Source: a virus
Reading direction: 5' to 3' (one strand)
IMG/VR virus record: IMGVR_UViG_3300025671_000087
Coordinates: 1 to 53,840 of that record
Length of the DNA stretch: 53,840 nucleotides
A model generated the notes under the pieces. The model saw only the letters and a list, made by a program, of their open reading frames with translations. It was not told the DNA's origin and did not search any database. The stretch's first letter is position 1. Each line of letters starts with the position of its first letter. Both the position numbers and the translations under genes were made by a program. Of this stretch, positions 5,991-14,600 are shown piece after piece.

Positions 5991-6346
5991 GTGTACTCAA
6001 TCAGGGCAAACCAGCACGTATGCGTTCTGTGTATGGTCACAACAGTGGCACTGCTACAGAGGTTGTATATACATGTCCTGCTAACTGTGTAGCTGAGGTT
6101 ACGTTTATCCATGTAGTCAACGGTGGTGGAAGTACAAACTCTGTAGATGTAGAGTGGTATGTAGCAGCTGATAACTACACGTCTCACTTTCTTTCAGGTA
6201 AGAGTTTAAATGCAGGTGATTACGTTACCTTTTCCGACATCGACCTAGTACTGCAGCCGGGTGACAAGATACAAAACGTACCTACTTCTGCTGGTCATAT
6301 TGACACTATCCTTACTGTAACAGAGACCTTTGTTCCAGTAGGGTAA
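5987..6346 (+). CDS. Beta-rich small protein, probable virion component
   Basis: 119 aa, predicted by eye to be mainly beta strands (alternating V/T/Y patterns). The stretch YTCPANCVAEVTFIHVVNGG and a LQPGDKI turn resemble small trimer-type accessory structural proteins found near phage head and fibre genes. It has two cysteines close together. No enzyme motif. It ends the coupled block; a promoter begins 6 nt after its stop. Confidence 0.55.
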   Translation: MSVLNQGKPARMRSVYGHNSGTATEVVYTCPANCVAEVTFIHVVNGGGSTNSVDVEWYVAADNYTSHFLSGKSLNAGDYVTFSDIDLVLQPGDKIQNVPTSAGHIDTILTVTETFVPVG

Positions 6347-6351
6347 CGGGG

Positions 6352-6380
6352 TTGCACTATTGTCAATAGTGTGGTATAAC
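6352..6380 (+). promoter_or_regulatory. Promoter TTGCAC-17-TATAAC with an inverted repeat in the spacer
   Basis: -35 TTGCAC (6352-6357), 17-bp spacer, -10 TATAAC (6375-6380). A perfect inverted repeat CACTATT/AATAGTG (6355-6361/6365-6371) overlaps the -35 and spacer, ideal for a repressor. A second GGTATAACT follows at 6388-6396. Confidence 0.55.
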
Positions 6381-6389
6381 TAAGTATGG

Positions 6390-6445
6390 TATAACTCCTG
6401 TGTATACAAACGTGTATACATGATGTTCATGAAACAGGAGTTATA
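6390..6445 (+). promoter_or_regulatory. Multi-palindrome leader that can sequester the ribosome-binding site
   Basis: A perfect 12-bp inverted repeat, TATAACTCCTGT at 6390-6401 and ACAGGAGTTATA at 6434-6445, encloses a second hairpin (TGTATACA, 6401-6408/6413-6420, 4-nt loop) and a third (CATGA, 6419-6423/6427-6431). The AGGAG of the next gene (6436-6440) lies inside the outer stem, so folding would block translation. As DNA it could also be a set of operators. Confidence 0.55.
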
Positions 6446-6448
6446 AAC

Positions 6449-6598
6449 ATGAAATGGTTAATCAATTGGTTTGAAGCAGTAGCTGTAGCACAACAACGCC
6501 GTGCAGACTATTGGCTTTTAAAGAATATGTCCGATAAAGAATTGAAGGACATTGGAATATCCCGTGGAGAGATTGCTCAAAAAGTCTTTTTAGGTTAA
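6449..6598 (+). CDS. DUF1127-like micro-protein
   Basis: 49 aa, ATG 6449 with AGGAG 8 nt upstream. Residues 27-42, MSDKELKDIGISRGEI, match the LSDRELKDIGLSRGDI-type core of DUF1127 proteins, which are common in Alphaproteobacteria and have been linked there to phosphate/carbon metabolism and to RNA binding and turnover. The N-terminus (MKWLINWFEAVAVAQQRR) also fits the family. It stands alone between a promoter with operator-like repeats and the next structural gene, unlike its overlapping neighbours. A role in redirecting host RNA metabolism is inference. Confidence 0.8.
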   Translation: MKWLINWFEAVAVAQQRRADYWLLKNMSDKELKDIGISRGEIAQKVFLG

Positions 6599-6642
6599 AA
6601 TCTATATTATAAATAGGTAGATGAGACTTTGGGAGGAGGCTC

Positions 6643-7116
6643 GTGGATCCAATTACCATAATGGCTGGAGCATCAGCTGCGTTTAATGCCATAAAAAAGG
6701 GTATTGAGGTAGGCAGAGGCTTGCAAGATATGTCTGGCCAATTGTCTCAGTGGGCAGGAGCCATGTCTGACTTAGGTCGGGCAGAAACAAAAGCTAAAAA
6801 CCCCCCTTGGTGGAAATCACTAAGTGGGGGTGTAGAACAAGAAGCTATGCAAATTTTTGCTGCTAAGAAAAAAGCAGAAGAAATGCGTAAGGAGCTTAAG
6901 CAATACATATCATTTAGTATGGGTCCATCAGCTTGGGAAGAACTTCTCCGAATTGAATCCCAGGTACGTAAGAGAAAACAAGAGCAGGAGTACCGCAAAG
7001 AAGAAATAAAAGAAGCTATTATTAACTGGTCTGTTGGCATATTAGCTGCCCTTGTAGGATTAGTTATATTAACTGTAGGTTTTTATTTTCTCGGTACACA
7101 ACAAGGAAAGTGGTGA
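6643..7116 (+). CDS. Conserved phage protein starting MDPITI, C-terminal membrane helix
   Basis: 157 aa from GTG 6643, preceded by a strong GGAGGAGG. The N-terminus MDPITIMAGASAAFNAIKKGIEVGR is shared by a family of marine phage proteins usually sited near packaging or structural genes; function unknown. The middle is helical and highly charged; one membrane helix spans about 129-151. It may sit in the virion or in the host inner membrane. It is followed 4 nt later by the small terminase gene. Confidence 0.65.
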   Translation: MDPITIMAGASAAFNAIKKGIEVGRGLQDMSGQLSQWAGAMSDLGRAETKAKNPPWWKSLSGGVEQEAMQIFAAKKKAEEMRKELKQYISFSMGPSAWEELLRIESQVRKRKQEQEYRKEEIKEAIINWSVGILAALVGLVILTVGFYFLGTQQGKW

Positions 7117-7120
7117 CACT

Positions 7121-7489
7121 ATGGCTAGAAATCTAACGGAGAAGCAGCAAAAATTTCTCGACGTATTGTTTGAGGAAGCTGGCGGAAATCTAGTTAAAGC
7201 TAAAAAGCTTGCTGGGTACGCAGATGCTGTAACTTCTCGTCAAGTAGCAGAGCCACTGGCAGATGAGATTGCGGATCTGACCAAGAAGTTTATTGCCTCT
7301 TCTTCAACCAAAGCTGCATACTCAATGTTTGAAATTATGAACAACCCGACAGATCTGGGAAATAAAGAAAAGATGGCAGCTGCAAAAGATGTCCTAGATC
7401 GTAGTGGTTTTGTGAAGACAGAGAAGGTAGAAGTCTCTGCAGCAAGCCCACTATTTATCCTGCCTCAAAAAGATAATGAAGATAACTAA
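7121..7489 (+). CDS. terS: Terminase small subunit
   Basis: 122 aa. The N-terminal LTEKQQKFLDVLFEEAGGNLVKAKKLAGYA is the DNA-binding helix-turn-helix region typical of small terminases, followed by a helical oligomerisation part (KAAYSMFEIM..KEKMAAAKDVLDRSGF) and a short C-terminal tail. It recognises phage DNA and regulates the large subunit encoded one gene on. It overlaps the next gene by 14 nt. Confidence 0.8.
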   Translation: MARNLTEKQQKFLDVLFEEAGGNLVKAKKLAGYADAVTSRQVAEPLADEIADLTKKFIASSSTKAAYSMFEIMNNPTDLGNKEKMAAAKDVLDRSGFVKTEKVEVSAASPLFILPQKDNEDN

Positions 7490-7895
7490 AACTTGGACAC
7501 TACCTAAACCTGAAAAAATTGGTGAGGAATATGTCTGGAAAGCCGCAGTCAGAGTTGGAAGACATGTTCCATTTGGCTATAGACAACATCCAGATGATCG
7601 TGATATACTCTTACCAATTCCAGAAGAATTAGAATTATTTGAAAAAGCTAAGGAGTTCTTGAAACGTTACAGTTATAGAGAAGTCTCTGCTTGGCTCAGT
7701 ACTCAATCTGGAAGATATATTTCCCACGTAGGATTATACAAGAGAGTTAAAATTGAGCAAAAACGTAAGACAGAAGCTTCAACTCAACGTTACCTCGCCC
7801 AAAGGTACAAAGAAGCCCTTGAAAAAGCCGAGAGGTTTGAAGGTAGACAGCTCGGTCAAAAAGACTACCTCGATACCAGCCCAACCGAAACCTGA
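7476..7895 (+). CDS. Terminase-linked hypothetical with recombinase-type helix-turn-helix
   Basis: 139 aa between the small and large terminase genes. The segment FLKRYSYREVSAWLSTQSGRYISHVGLYKRVK (about 63-92) looks like the helix-turn-helix part of serine-recombinase proteins and of phage packaging accessory proteins. No catalytic domain. Its last 143 nt are also coding, in another frame, for the N-terminus of the large terminase. A packaging role is inferred from position. Confidence 0.6.
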   Translation: MKITKTWTLPKPEKIGEEYVWKAAVRVGRHVPFGYRQHPDDRDILLPIPEELELFEKAKEFLKRYSYREVSAWLSTQSGRYISHVGLYKRVKIEQKRKTEASTQRYLAQRYKEALEKAERFEGRQLGQKDYLDTSPTET

Positions 7896-9318
7896 AGAAA
7901 TAGATTTTGAACAAGCTGCGCAAGAAGTTATCTTTGAGCCAAACCCTGGACCACAAACATCTTTCCTGGCAGCTACGGAGCAGGAAGTACTTTACGGAGG
8001 AGCAGCAGGTGGCGGTAAGTCGTATGCAATGGTTGCAGACCCAGTTAGGTACTTGGGTAACCCTAATGCACGAATGCTACTTGTTCGTCGTAGTACAGAA
8101 GAGCTTAGAGAACTTATATCGGTAAGTAAACAACTCTATCCAAAAGCTATCCCTGGGATCAAGTTTATGGAAAGAGATAAGACTTGGGTAGCTCCATCAG
8201 GTGCTACATTGTGGATGTCATATCTTGATAGAGATGATGACGTTATGCGATACCAAGGTCAAGCTTTTAACTGGATTGGCTTTGACGAACTTACACAATG
8301 GCCTAGCCCTTATGCATGGAACTACATGAGATCCCGTCTCCGTAGCACTAGGGCATCTGGATTGCCACTGTATATGAGAGCAACAAGCAACCCAGGTGGC
8401 CCTGGGCATCAGTGGGTAAAAAGAACGTTTATCGACCCTCAAACTCCGAATAAAGCGTTCCCTGCCACTGACGAAAACGGAAACGTGGTTACGTGGCCAA
8501 AAGGTCATAGTCGGGAGGGTGAGTCTCTATTCAAAAGAAAATTTATACCGGCCACCCTCTTCGACAACCCTTATCTTTCAGACGATGGTCTTTACGAAGC
8601 TAATCTTTTATCTCTGCCTGAACATCAAAGAAGACAACTTCTTGAAGGTGACTGGGACATAAATGAAGGTGCAGCTTTTCCAGAGTTTAACAGACGGGAC
8701 CACGTTATTGACCCGTATGACATACCAGGTAACTGGACACGGTTTAGAGCTTGTGACTATGGCTACGGGTCTCACACAGGAGTTCTTTGGTTCACGGTAG
8801 TTCCTGGATCAGAGCAACTGGTAGTCTACAGGGAGCTTTACGTATCTAAGGTCACAGCTACAGACTTAGCAGATATGATCTTGGATATCGAGAACGAGTC
8901 TAACGAGAAAATACGGTATGGAGTTCTTGACTCCTCTCTCTGGCATAATCGTGGTGATACTGGCCCCAGCCTAGCCGAGCAGATGATTATGAAGGGTTGT
9001 CGGTGGAGACCTTCAGATAGATCTAAAGGTTCTCGTGTAGCAGGTAAGAACGAATTACACAGACGTCTGCAGATAGATGAATTTACAGAAGAGCCTAGGT
9101 TAGTGTTCTTCAATACTTGTACAGACACAATCTCACAAATACCCAGTCTACCTTTGGATAAAAATAATCCTGAAGATGTAGACACACATGCAGAAGACCA
9201 CTTGTATGATGCTCTTAGATATGGTGTAATGACAAGGCCAAGAAGTAATATATTTGACTTTGATCCTGCATCGCAACGAACAGGCTTTCAAGCATCAGAT
9301 CCAACTTTCGGATATTAA
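7753..9318 (+). CDS. terL: Terminase large subunit (ATPase plus nuclease)
   Basis: 521 aa. Walker A GGAAGGGKS (82-90), Walker B IGFDE (175-179), a coupling-type SNPGG motif, then an RNase H-like nuclease with ACDYG, GVLDSS and DHLYDALRY acidic residues. It packages DNA into the prohead. There is no ATG before Walker A, so the start is non-ATG: TTG 7753 is the longest, and TTGs near 7822 and 7840 are alternatives. All place the start inside the preceding gene. Motif order and length are complete. Confidence 0.93.
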   Translation: MSKNVRQKLQLNVTSPKGTKKPLKKPRGLKVDSSVKKTTSIPAQPKPEEIDFEQAAQEVIFEPNPGPQTSFLAATEQEVLYGGAAGGGKSYAMVADPVRYLGNPNARMLLVRRSTEELRELISVSKQLYPKAIPGIKFMERDKTWVAPSGATLWMSYLDRDDDVMRYQGQAFNWIGFDELTQWPSPYAWNYMRSRLRSTRASGLPLYMRATSNPGGPGHQWVKRTFIDPQTPNKAFPATDENGNVVTWPKGHSREGESLFKRKFIPATLFDNPYLSDDGLYEANLLSLPEHQRRQLLEGDWDINEGAAFPEFNRRDHVIDPYDIPGNWTRFRACDYGYGSHTGVLWFTVVPGSEQLVVYRELYVSKVTATDLADMILDIENESNEKIRYGVLDSSLWHNRGDTGPSLAEQMIMKGCRWRPSDRSKGSRVAGKNELHRRLQIDEFTEEPRLVFFNTCTDTISQIPSLPLDKNNPEDVDTHAEDHLYDALRYGVMTRPRSNIFDFDPASQRTGFQASDPTFGY

Positions 9319-9327
9319 GGATAAGAC

Positions 9328-11433
9328 ATGGAAGAAGAATTTGAATCAATGGAAATGGATATGGAAGAAGCTACTGCTATCGAAGACGTAGCAGAAGAAG
9401 ACTATTCTGATCCGTTGACAGGTCAGATTATCCAGTTCGTTAAGGATAAGTACAGTAAGGCTGAAACAGCTCGTCAATTAGACGAAGAACGTTGGATTCA
9501 ATCTTATCGTAACTATCGGGGTCTTTATGGCCCTGATGTACAGTTTACCTCTACAGAAAAATCCAGAGTCTTTGTTAAAATTACTAAAACAAAGGTTCTT
9601 GCTGCTTATGGGCAAATTGCAGAAGTACTATTCGGTGGTAATAAATTCCCTATTACCATTGATCCGACAGTTCTTCCTGACAATGTACCAGAGACAATTA
9701 GTTTTGAGACTAATCCACAGTTAAATCAAGCAAAAGAAGAATCTGGAGGCTTGAATGCAGGGGAAACTTTTCCCCAGTATATGCAACGTGTAGGTAGCCT
9801 ACAGAAAGATCTTGAACCTGTAGCAGACAAGGTTGAAGATAAGCCAGGAAAAACACCTAGCTCAATCCAACTTCATCCGGCAGAAATTTCAGCTAAGAAG
9901 ATGGAAAAGAAGATTCATGACCAACTAGAAGAATCTCATGCTAAAAAGCATTTACGTGCTGCTGCATTTGAATCGGCACTATTTGGTACTGGGATCATGA
10001 AAGGCCCATTTGCTGTCGATAAAGAGTATGCAAACTGGGATGAAGAGGGTAACTACACTCCAACTTTTAAAACAATTCCACAAACTACTTCTGTGTCTAT
10101 CTGGAACTTCTATCCAGATCCAGATGCTTCTACTATGGAAGAAGCTGAGTATGTAGTAGAACGTCACAAAATGTCTCGTTCACAATTACGTGCTTTAAAG
10201 AATCGTCCATACTTCCGTGAGAATGCTATCGACAATGCCCTCCGTCTTGGTGAAGACTACCGCAAAGAGTGGTGGGAACACATTATGGAAGATAACTCAG
10301 AAGAGGACAGAGCTGAACGTTTTGAAGTTCTGGAGTTCTGGGGTTTTGTAGATAGAGATATTATTGAAGATCAAGGGGTAGACATCCCTAAAGAGTTAAA
10401 AGATGCAGATCAATTAAGTGTAAATATCTGGGTTGCAAACGGACAAGTTATCCGTTTGGTAATGAATCCATTTACTCCTGCTTATATACCTTACTTTGCT
10501 GCACCTTACGAAATGAATCCATACAGTATTTTTGGCGTAGGTATTGCTGAAAACATGGATGACACACAAACACTTATGAATGGCTTTATGCGTATGGCAG
10601 TAGACAATGCTGCCCTATCTGGTAATTTGCTTATCGAGGTAGACGAGACTAATCTCGTCCCAGGGCAAGACCTCTCCGTGTATCCAGGCAAAGTGTTTAG
10701 GAGACAAGGAGGGGCACCTGGTCAAGCTATCTTCGGCACCAAGTTCCCTAACGTATCTAATGAAAATATGCAGATGTTTGATAAGGCTAGGGTTCTGGCT
10801 GATGAAAGTACTGGGTTCCCTTCTTTTGCACATGGTCAAACTGGCGTTTCGGGTGTGGGCAGAACGGCATCTGGTATTTCTATGCTCATGTCTGCTGCCA
10901 ATGGTTCTGTAAGAAACGTAGTCAAAAACATTGATGATTATCTCCTTGCCCCTTTAGGTAAAGCATTCTTCAACTTTAACATGCAGTTTGACTTTGACAC
11001 TGAAATTAAAGGTGACCTAGAAGTTAAGGCTCGTGGTACAGAAAGCTTGATGGCTAACGAAGTACGTAGCCAACGTCTTATGCAGTTTATGCAGGTTGTT
11101 TCTAATCCAGCTCTTGCACCCTTTGCTAAAATGGATTATATTGTTCGTGAAATTGCTAAGTCTATGGATCTTGATCCTGATAAGGTTGGCAACAATATGG
11201 CACAAGCAGCAATCCAAGCTGAGATCTTGAAGAAGTTCCAACAAGAGAATCCACCGCCAGCACCACCTCCAGGAGCACCAGGTCCACAAGGACAAGCCCC
11301 ACAGGGCCAAGGAGCAGCCCCTGGAGTGCAGGATACCGCAGGAGGCGGGGGTGGTAACATAGGAATAGGAACAGCCCCTCAGCCAGGAGAACAGGGCTTC
11401 TCAGGTAACACAGGACAAGGTCCAGTACAGTAA
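9328..11433 (+). CDS. Portal protein
   Basis: 701 aa. The acidic N-terminus is followed by a helical body with the podovirus portal pattern (RWIQSYRNYRGLYG, then NPYSIFGVGIAENMDDTQTLMNGFMRM and TGVSGVGRTASGISMLMSAA). The C-terminal 70 residues are Pro/Gly/Gln-rich low complexity. It forms the dodecameric DNA gate at one capsid vertex, docks the terminase and anchors the tail adaptor. It sits directly after terL and before the scaffold and capsid genes, the usual order. Confidence 0.88.
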   Translation: MEEEFESMEMDMEEATAIEDVAEEDYSDPLTGQIIQFVKDKYSKAETARQLDEERWIQSYRNYRGLYGPDVQFTSTEKSRVFVKITKTKVLAAYGQIAEVLFGGNKFPITIDPTVLPDNVPETISFETNPQLNQAKEESGGLNAGETFPQYMQRVGSLQKDLEPVADKVEDKPGKTPSSIQLHPAEISAKKMEKKIHDQLEESHAKKHLRAAAFESALFGTGIMKGPFAVDKEYANWDEEGNYTPTFKTIPQTTSVSIWNFYPDPDASTMEEAEYVVERHKMSRSQLRALKNRPYFRENAIDNALRLGEDYRKEWWEHIMEDNSEEDRAERFEVLEFWGFVDRDIIEDQGVDIPKELKDADQLSVNIWVANGQVIRLVMNPFTPAYIPYFAAPYEMNPYSIFGVGIAENMDDTQTLMNGFMRMAVDNAALSGNLLIEVDETNLVPGQDLSVYPGKVFRRQGGAPGQAIFGTKFPNVSNENMQMFDKARVLADESTGFPSFAHGQTGVSGVGRTASGISMLMSAANGSVRNVVKNIDDYLLAPLGKAFFNFNMQFDFDTEIKGDLEVKARGTESLMANEVRSQRLMQFMQVVSNPALAPFAKMDYIVREIAKSMDLDPDKVGNNMAQAAIQAEILKKFQQENPPPAPPPGAPGPQGQAPQGQGAAPGVQDTAGGGGGNIGIGTAPQPGEQGFSGNTGQGPVQ

Positions 11434-11624
11434 TGCACAACCTAAAGCCTTTAGTAAATGATAAAGCTCTGTGGGAATCTTTTCTTGCAGAGCTTAACAC
11501 CCGATTAGCTGAAGTCCATCGTCAGATGGAACAAGCAAACTCAGCAGAAGATCTGTACAGGCTACAAGGCCAAGCAGCTTGCCTTAATAAATTTAAGTAT
11601 CTTAGGGAAAAAGTAAATGGCTGA
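11433..11624 (+). CDS. Small helical protein after portal
   Basis: 63 aa, amphipathic helix-rich (LAELNTRLAEVHRQMEQANSAEDLYRLQGQ), no membrane segment. It overlaps the portal stop by one base and the next gene by 8 nt. Small proteins of this kind often follow portal in marine podoviruses; function unknown. Confidence 0.6.
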   Translation: MHNLKPLVNDKALWESFLAELNTRLAEVHRQMEQANSAEDLYRLQGQAACLNKFKYLREKVNG

Positions 11625-14600
11625 GGTAGGTAAATCTACAAAGATTGACAAAGGTAAATTGGCCAGTCAAACTGAAGAAGCCCTAGGCTGGGCGGCAGAG
11701 GGTAAAAAGTTTGCAGATGCAAATCCAGTAAAAGTAGGAGAAAACCAAGAGTCTACTGCACTATCAATTGCTGACGTGCCAGTCTTTGATAGACCTATTG
11801 ATGCTAGTGAAAATGATAGGTGGACTGGTGTTCAAGATGAACTTGGTAATCGTCAATATAAAACTATATTCGGTAGAACTTACTTTGTAAGACCTGCAGA
11901 AGATCAAAGAAGTAATTACGAAAAGATACAACAGGATATTATTCCTGTTGTTAAAAGGTATTTAGACAACCCCACTGCCCCCTCTAGAGAGCAAACTATT
12001 AATTTTCTAAAAGAATCTTTAGGTGCTGCTTGGGAAACCTTTAAGATACCGGGTGATCTTGCCGCAGGTAACAAAGGTATGGAAGATGTTACACTAGGCA
12101 ACATCTTTGAGTTAGCTGGTGGTACAGGTGCTGCATCTACTGTAGGTAAAGTTCCTGGTGGGGACTCTTCTAATACAATGAGAGTCTTTGGTGGCCCTGG
12201 AGCAAGAGATTACCGAGGCCGTGCACTAGAAAAAGCTGCAAAAATGAAATCGGAAGGTGCTTCTGATGCAGAAATAGAAGAAATGACTGGTAGGGTTGCT
12301 ACAGCTGCTCCAGGATCAGAAATTTCTAAAGGTTTTTCATATCAATATAAATTTGAAATACCTGATGCAGAAATAAAAATAGAAAATCCAGTTGCAAATT
12401 ATGCAGATGGAAATGGTTTAACAGTCAAGGAAAGTTTAGAACAAGTCACTAATAAACCTGGTGAAGGTTTTAGCTTAGAATCTTTTATACCAAGTCATTC
12501 TGAATTATTTAGACAATACCCAGATATAAAAGACACTATTGTAAGCTTCACGGACGAGCCAGGTTATTTAGGTTTTTATGATTCCTCTAACAATTCTATA
12601 AATATAGCTACAGAACTTTTTGAAAAGGGTGTAAACAGTCCAGAATTCAGGTCAACTTTTTTTCATGAGTTACAACATGCTTTACAAGCAAAAGATTTTA
12701 TTGTAACCGGCATGGATTTTATTGCTAATAATAACATAGAAGCTATGAAAGTTTTAAGTGGATCAAGAAAAGATTCTCATGGAAAGAGCCTGTTTGAAAC
12801 ACATCTAAAAGATGATAAAAACTTGTTAAACACTCGAAGTGAGTTGCTAGCTCTCGGAGAAGAAATACTAAAAAATCCAAATTCAAAAAAACTTTCTGAA
12901 AAATTAGCTTATAAATATCAACAATTGCGAGATGAAGTATACTTAAACTATTTGAGGTATGGTAAAGAAGTTGAAGCCCGCATTGCAGGGGAAAGGGCAA
13001 CGGGTACAAAAGGTAGGTCTGTTGTTGAGGAGAAAGCTAATCAATTACCGGATAGAGTAGAGTTTGGGTCTAAGATAAATAAACCCCCTAATTTTTTAAA
13101 TAGGTTATCTAAAGCACTGGGCATGCGCCCAGCAAAAATGACTCCAAAGTATTTACAAAAAAATATTGACGAAGCTATGGATTTTATTACCTCTTACAAT
13201 GAGGCAGAAGACTATAGCCTTGCTAAGACTATGATGAAGTCTCTTGACAATCCAGAACCTAACTCTAGTCCTAACCAAATTAAAAGATACCGAGATGACA
13301 TTGACCCAGAAGTGTATGATGCTTTTGACGAGCTAGCAGAAATACAAAGAGGTGCTCCAGAACTGGCAATGACTTCTGCACAAAGGGTTTTACAGGGCGG
13401 GGTACTTAGCTACGCACTTGAGCACACTGGCGATCTTACACACAGGATGGCTGAAAAAGGTGGTGTATATGGGTCAGAGTATGTTAAACCAAAAGTTAAT
13501 AGGTTGCTTGACAGTTTAACAAGTGAGTACGGTTTTGAAAAAGAACACCTAGAAAACTTAAAAAATAGTGCACAGTTTAACTACGATAACCTTGGTAGAG
13601 GTACTAATCTATCTTTTGAGCAGTTCTATAAAGAGTACGTAGACAAAGCACAAGAGAAAATTAAAGCCTATGCAGAAGAACATAAAAAAGTTCCTGTGTA
13701 CAATGACATGCAATTAGCTGGACGAGAAGCTGCAATTGCAATAGGTGAAGGTAGATACACAGATGCTATAGAACATTTGTACACAATTAAAATGGCTATA
13801 GATGATGGTAGTTACTCTCAAAAAGCTATAGAATTTAATCCTAAAATAGACTTTCGAAAAAATTCAGATCAGGGATTTGCCCAAGGAGGCGAAGTAGGTA
13901 ATATGAGCATGAAAAAACAGATGTCACTCTTTGAGTATGGTGGAATTGCTGACGATGGCATGAATAAAGACCCAGTGTCCGGTAACAATGTACCTCCAGG
14001 TTCTCTTGCTAAAGAAGTACGAGATGATATTCCTGCTATGCTGTCGGAGGGTGAGTACGTAGTCCCTGCCGATGTCCTTCGTTACTACGGAGTAAATTTC
14101 TTTGAGAATCTACGTGGTCAAGCAAAACAGGGCTTGAACACTATGGAACAAAATGGTAGGATTGGTGGAACTCCAATGACGCAACAAGATGTTGCTCGTA
14201 ATATGCAACAACCTATGGCTCCTGCACCTGTCCAAGCTGCTCAAGGAGCTATGATGCAATCTCCAATGAGGGTTCAACAACAGCCAGCCCCTCAAGCTGT
14301 AGGTAATTCAGGGATTCCTACGCAAGGCTATGCTGGTGAGGATGGGTCTATAGTTTCTAGATGGAGTCCTGCAAGAGCACGTTACTCCTCTCCCATGTTT
14401 CAAGGTACGTCCTCACAACAGGCTAATATTCAAACAGCTCAAGAACAAGCAGCTACTGAATCAATTACTTACATGAGAACCCACTATAACCAGAATGGAG
14501 AATCTATTCAGGTTGCTTATGAAGGTACTGACCCAGCAAGTGCAACACCTAAAGCAGGGCAGGATCAACTCCTATCCGATTACCCACTTACCGAAGAAGA

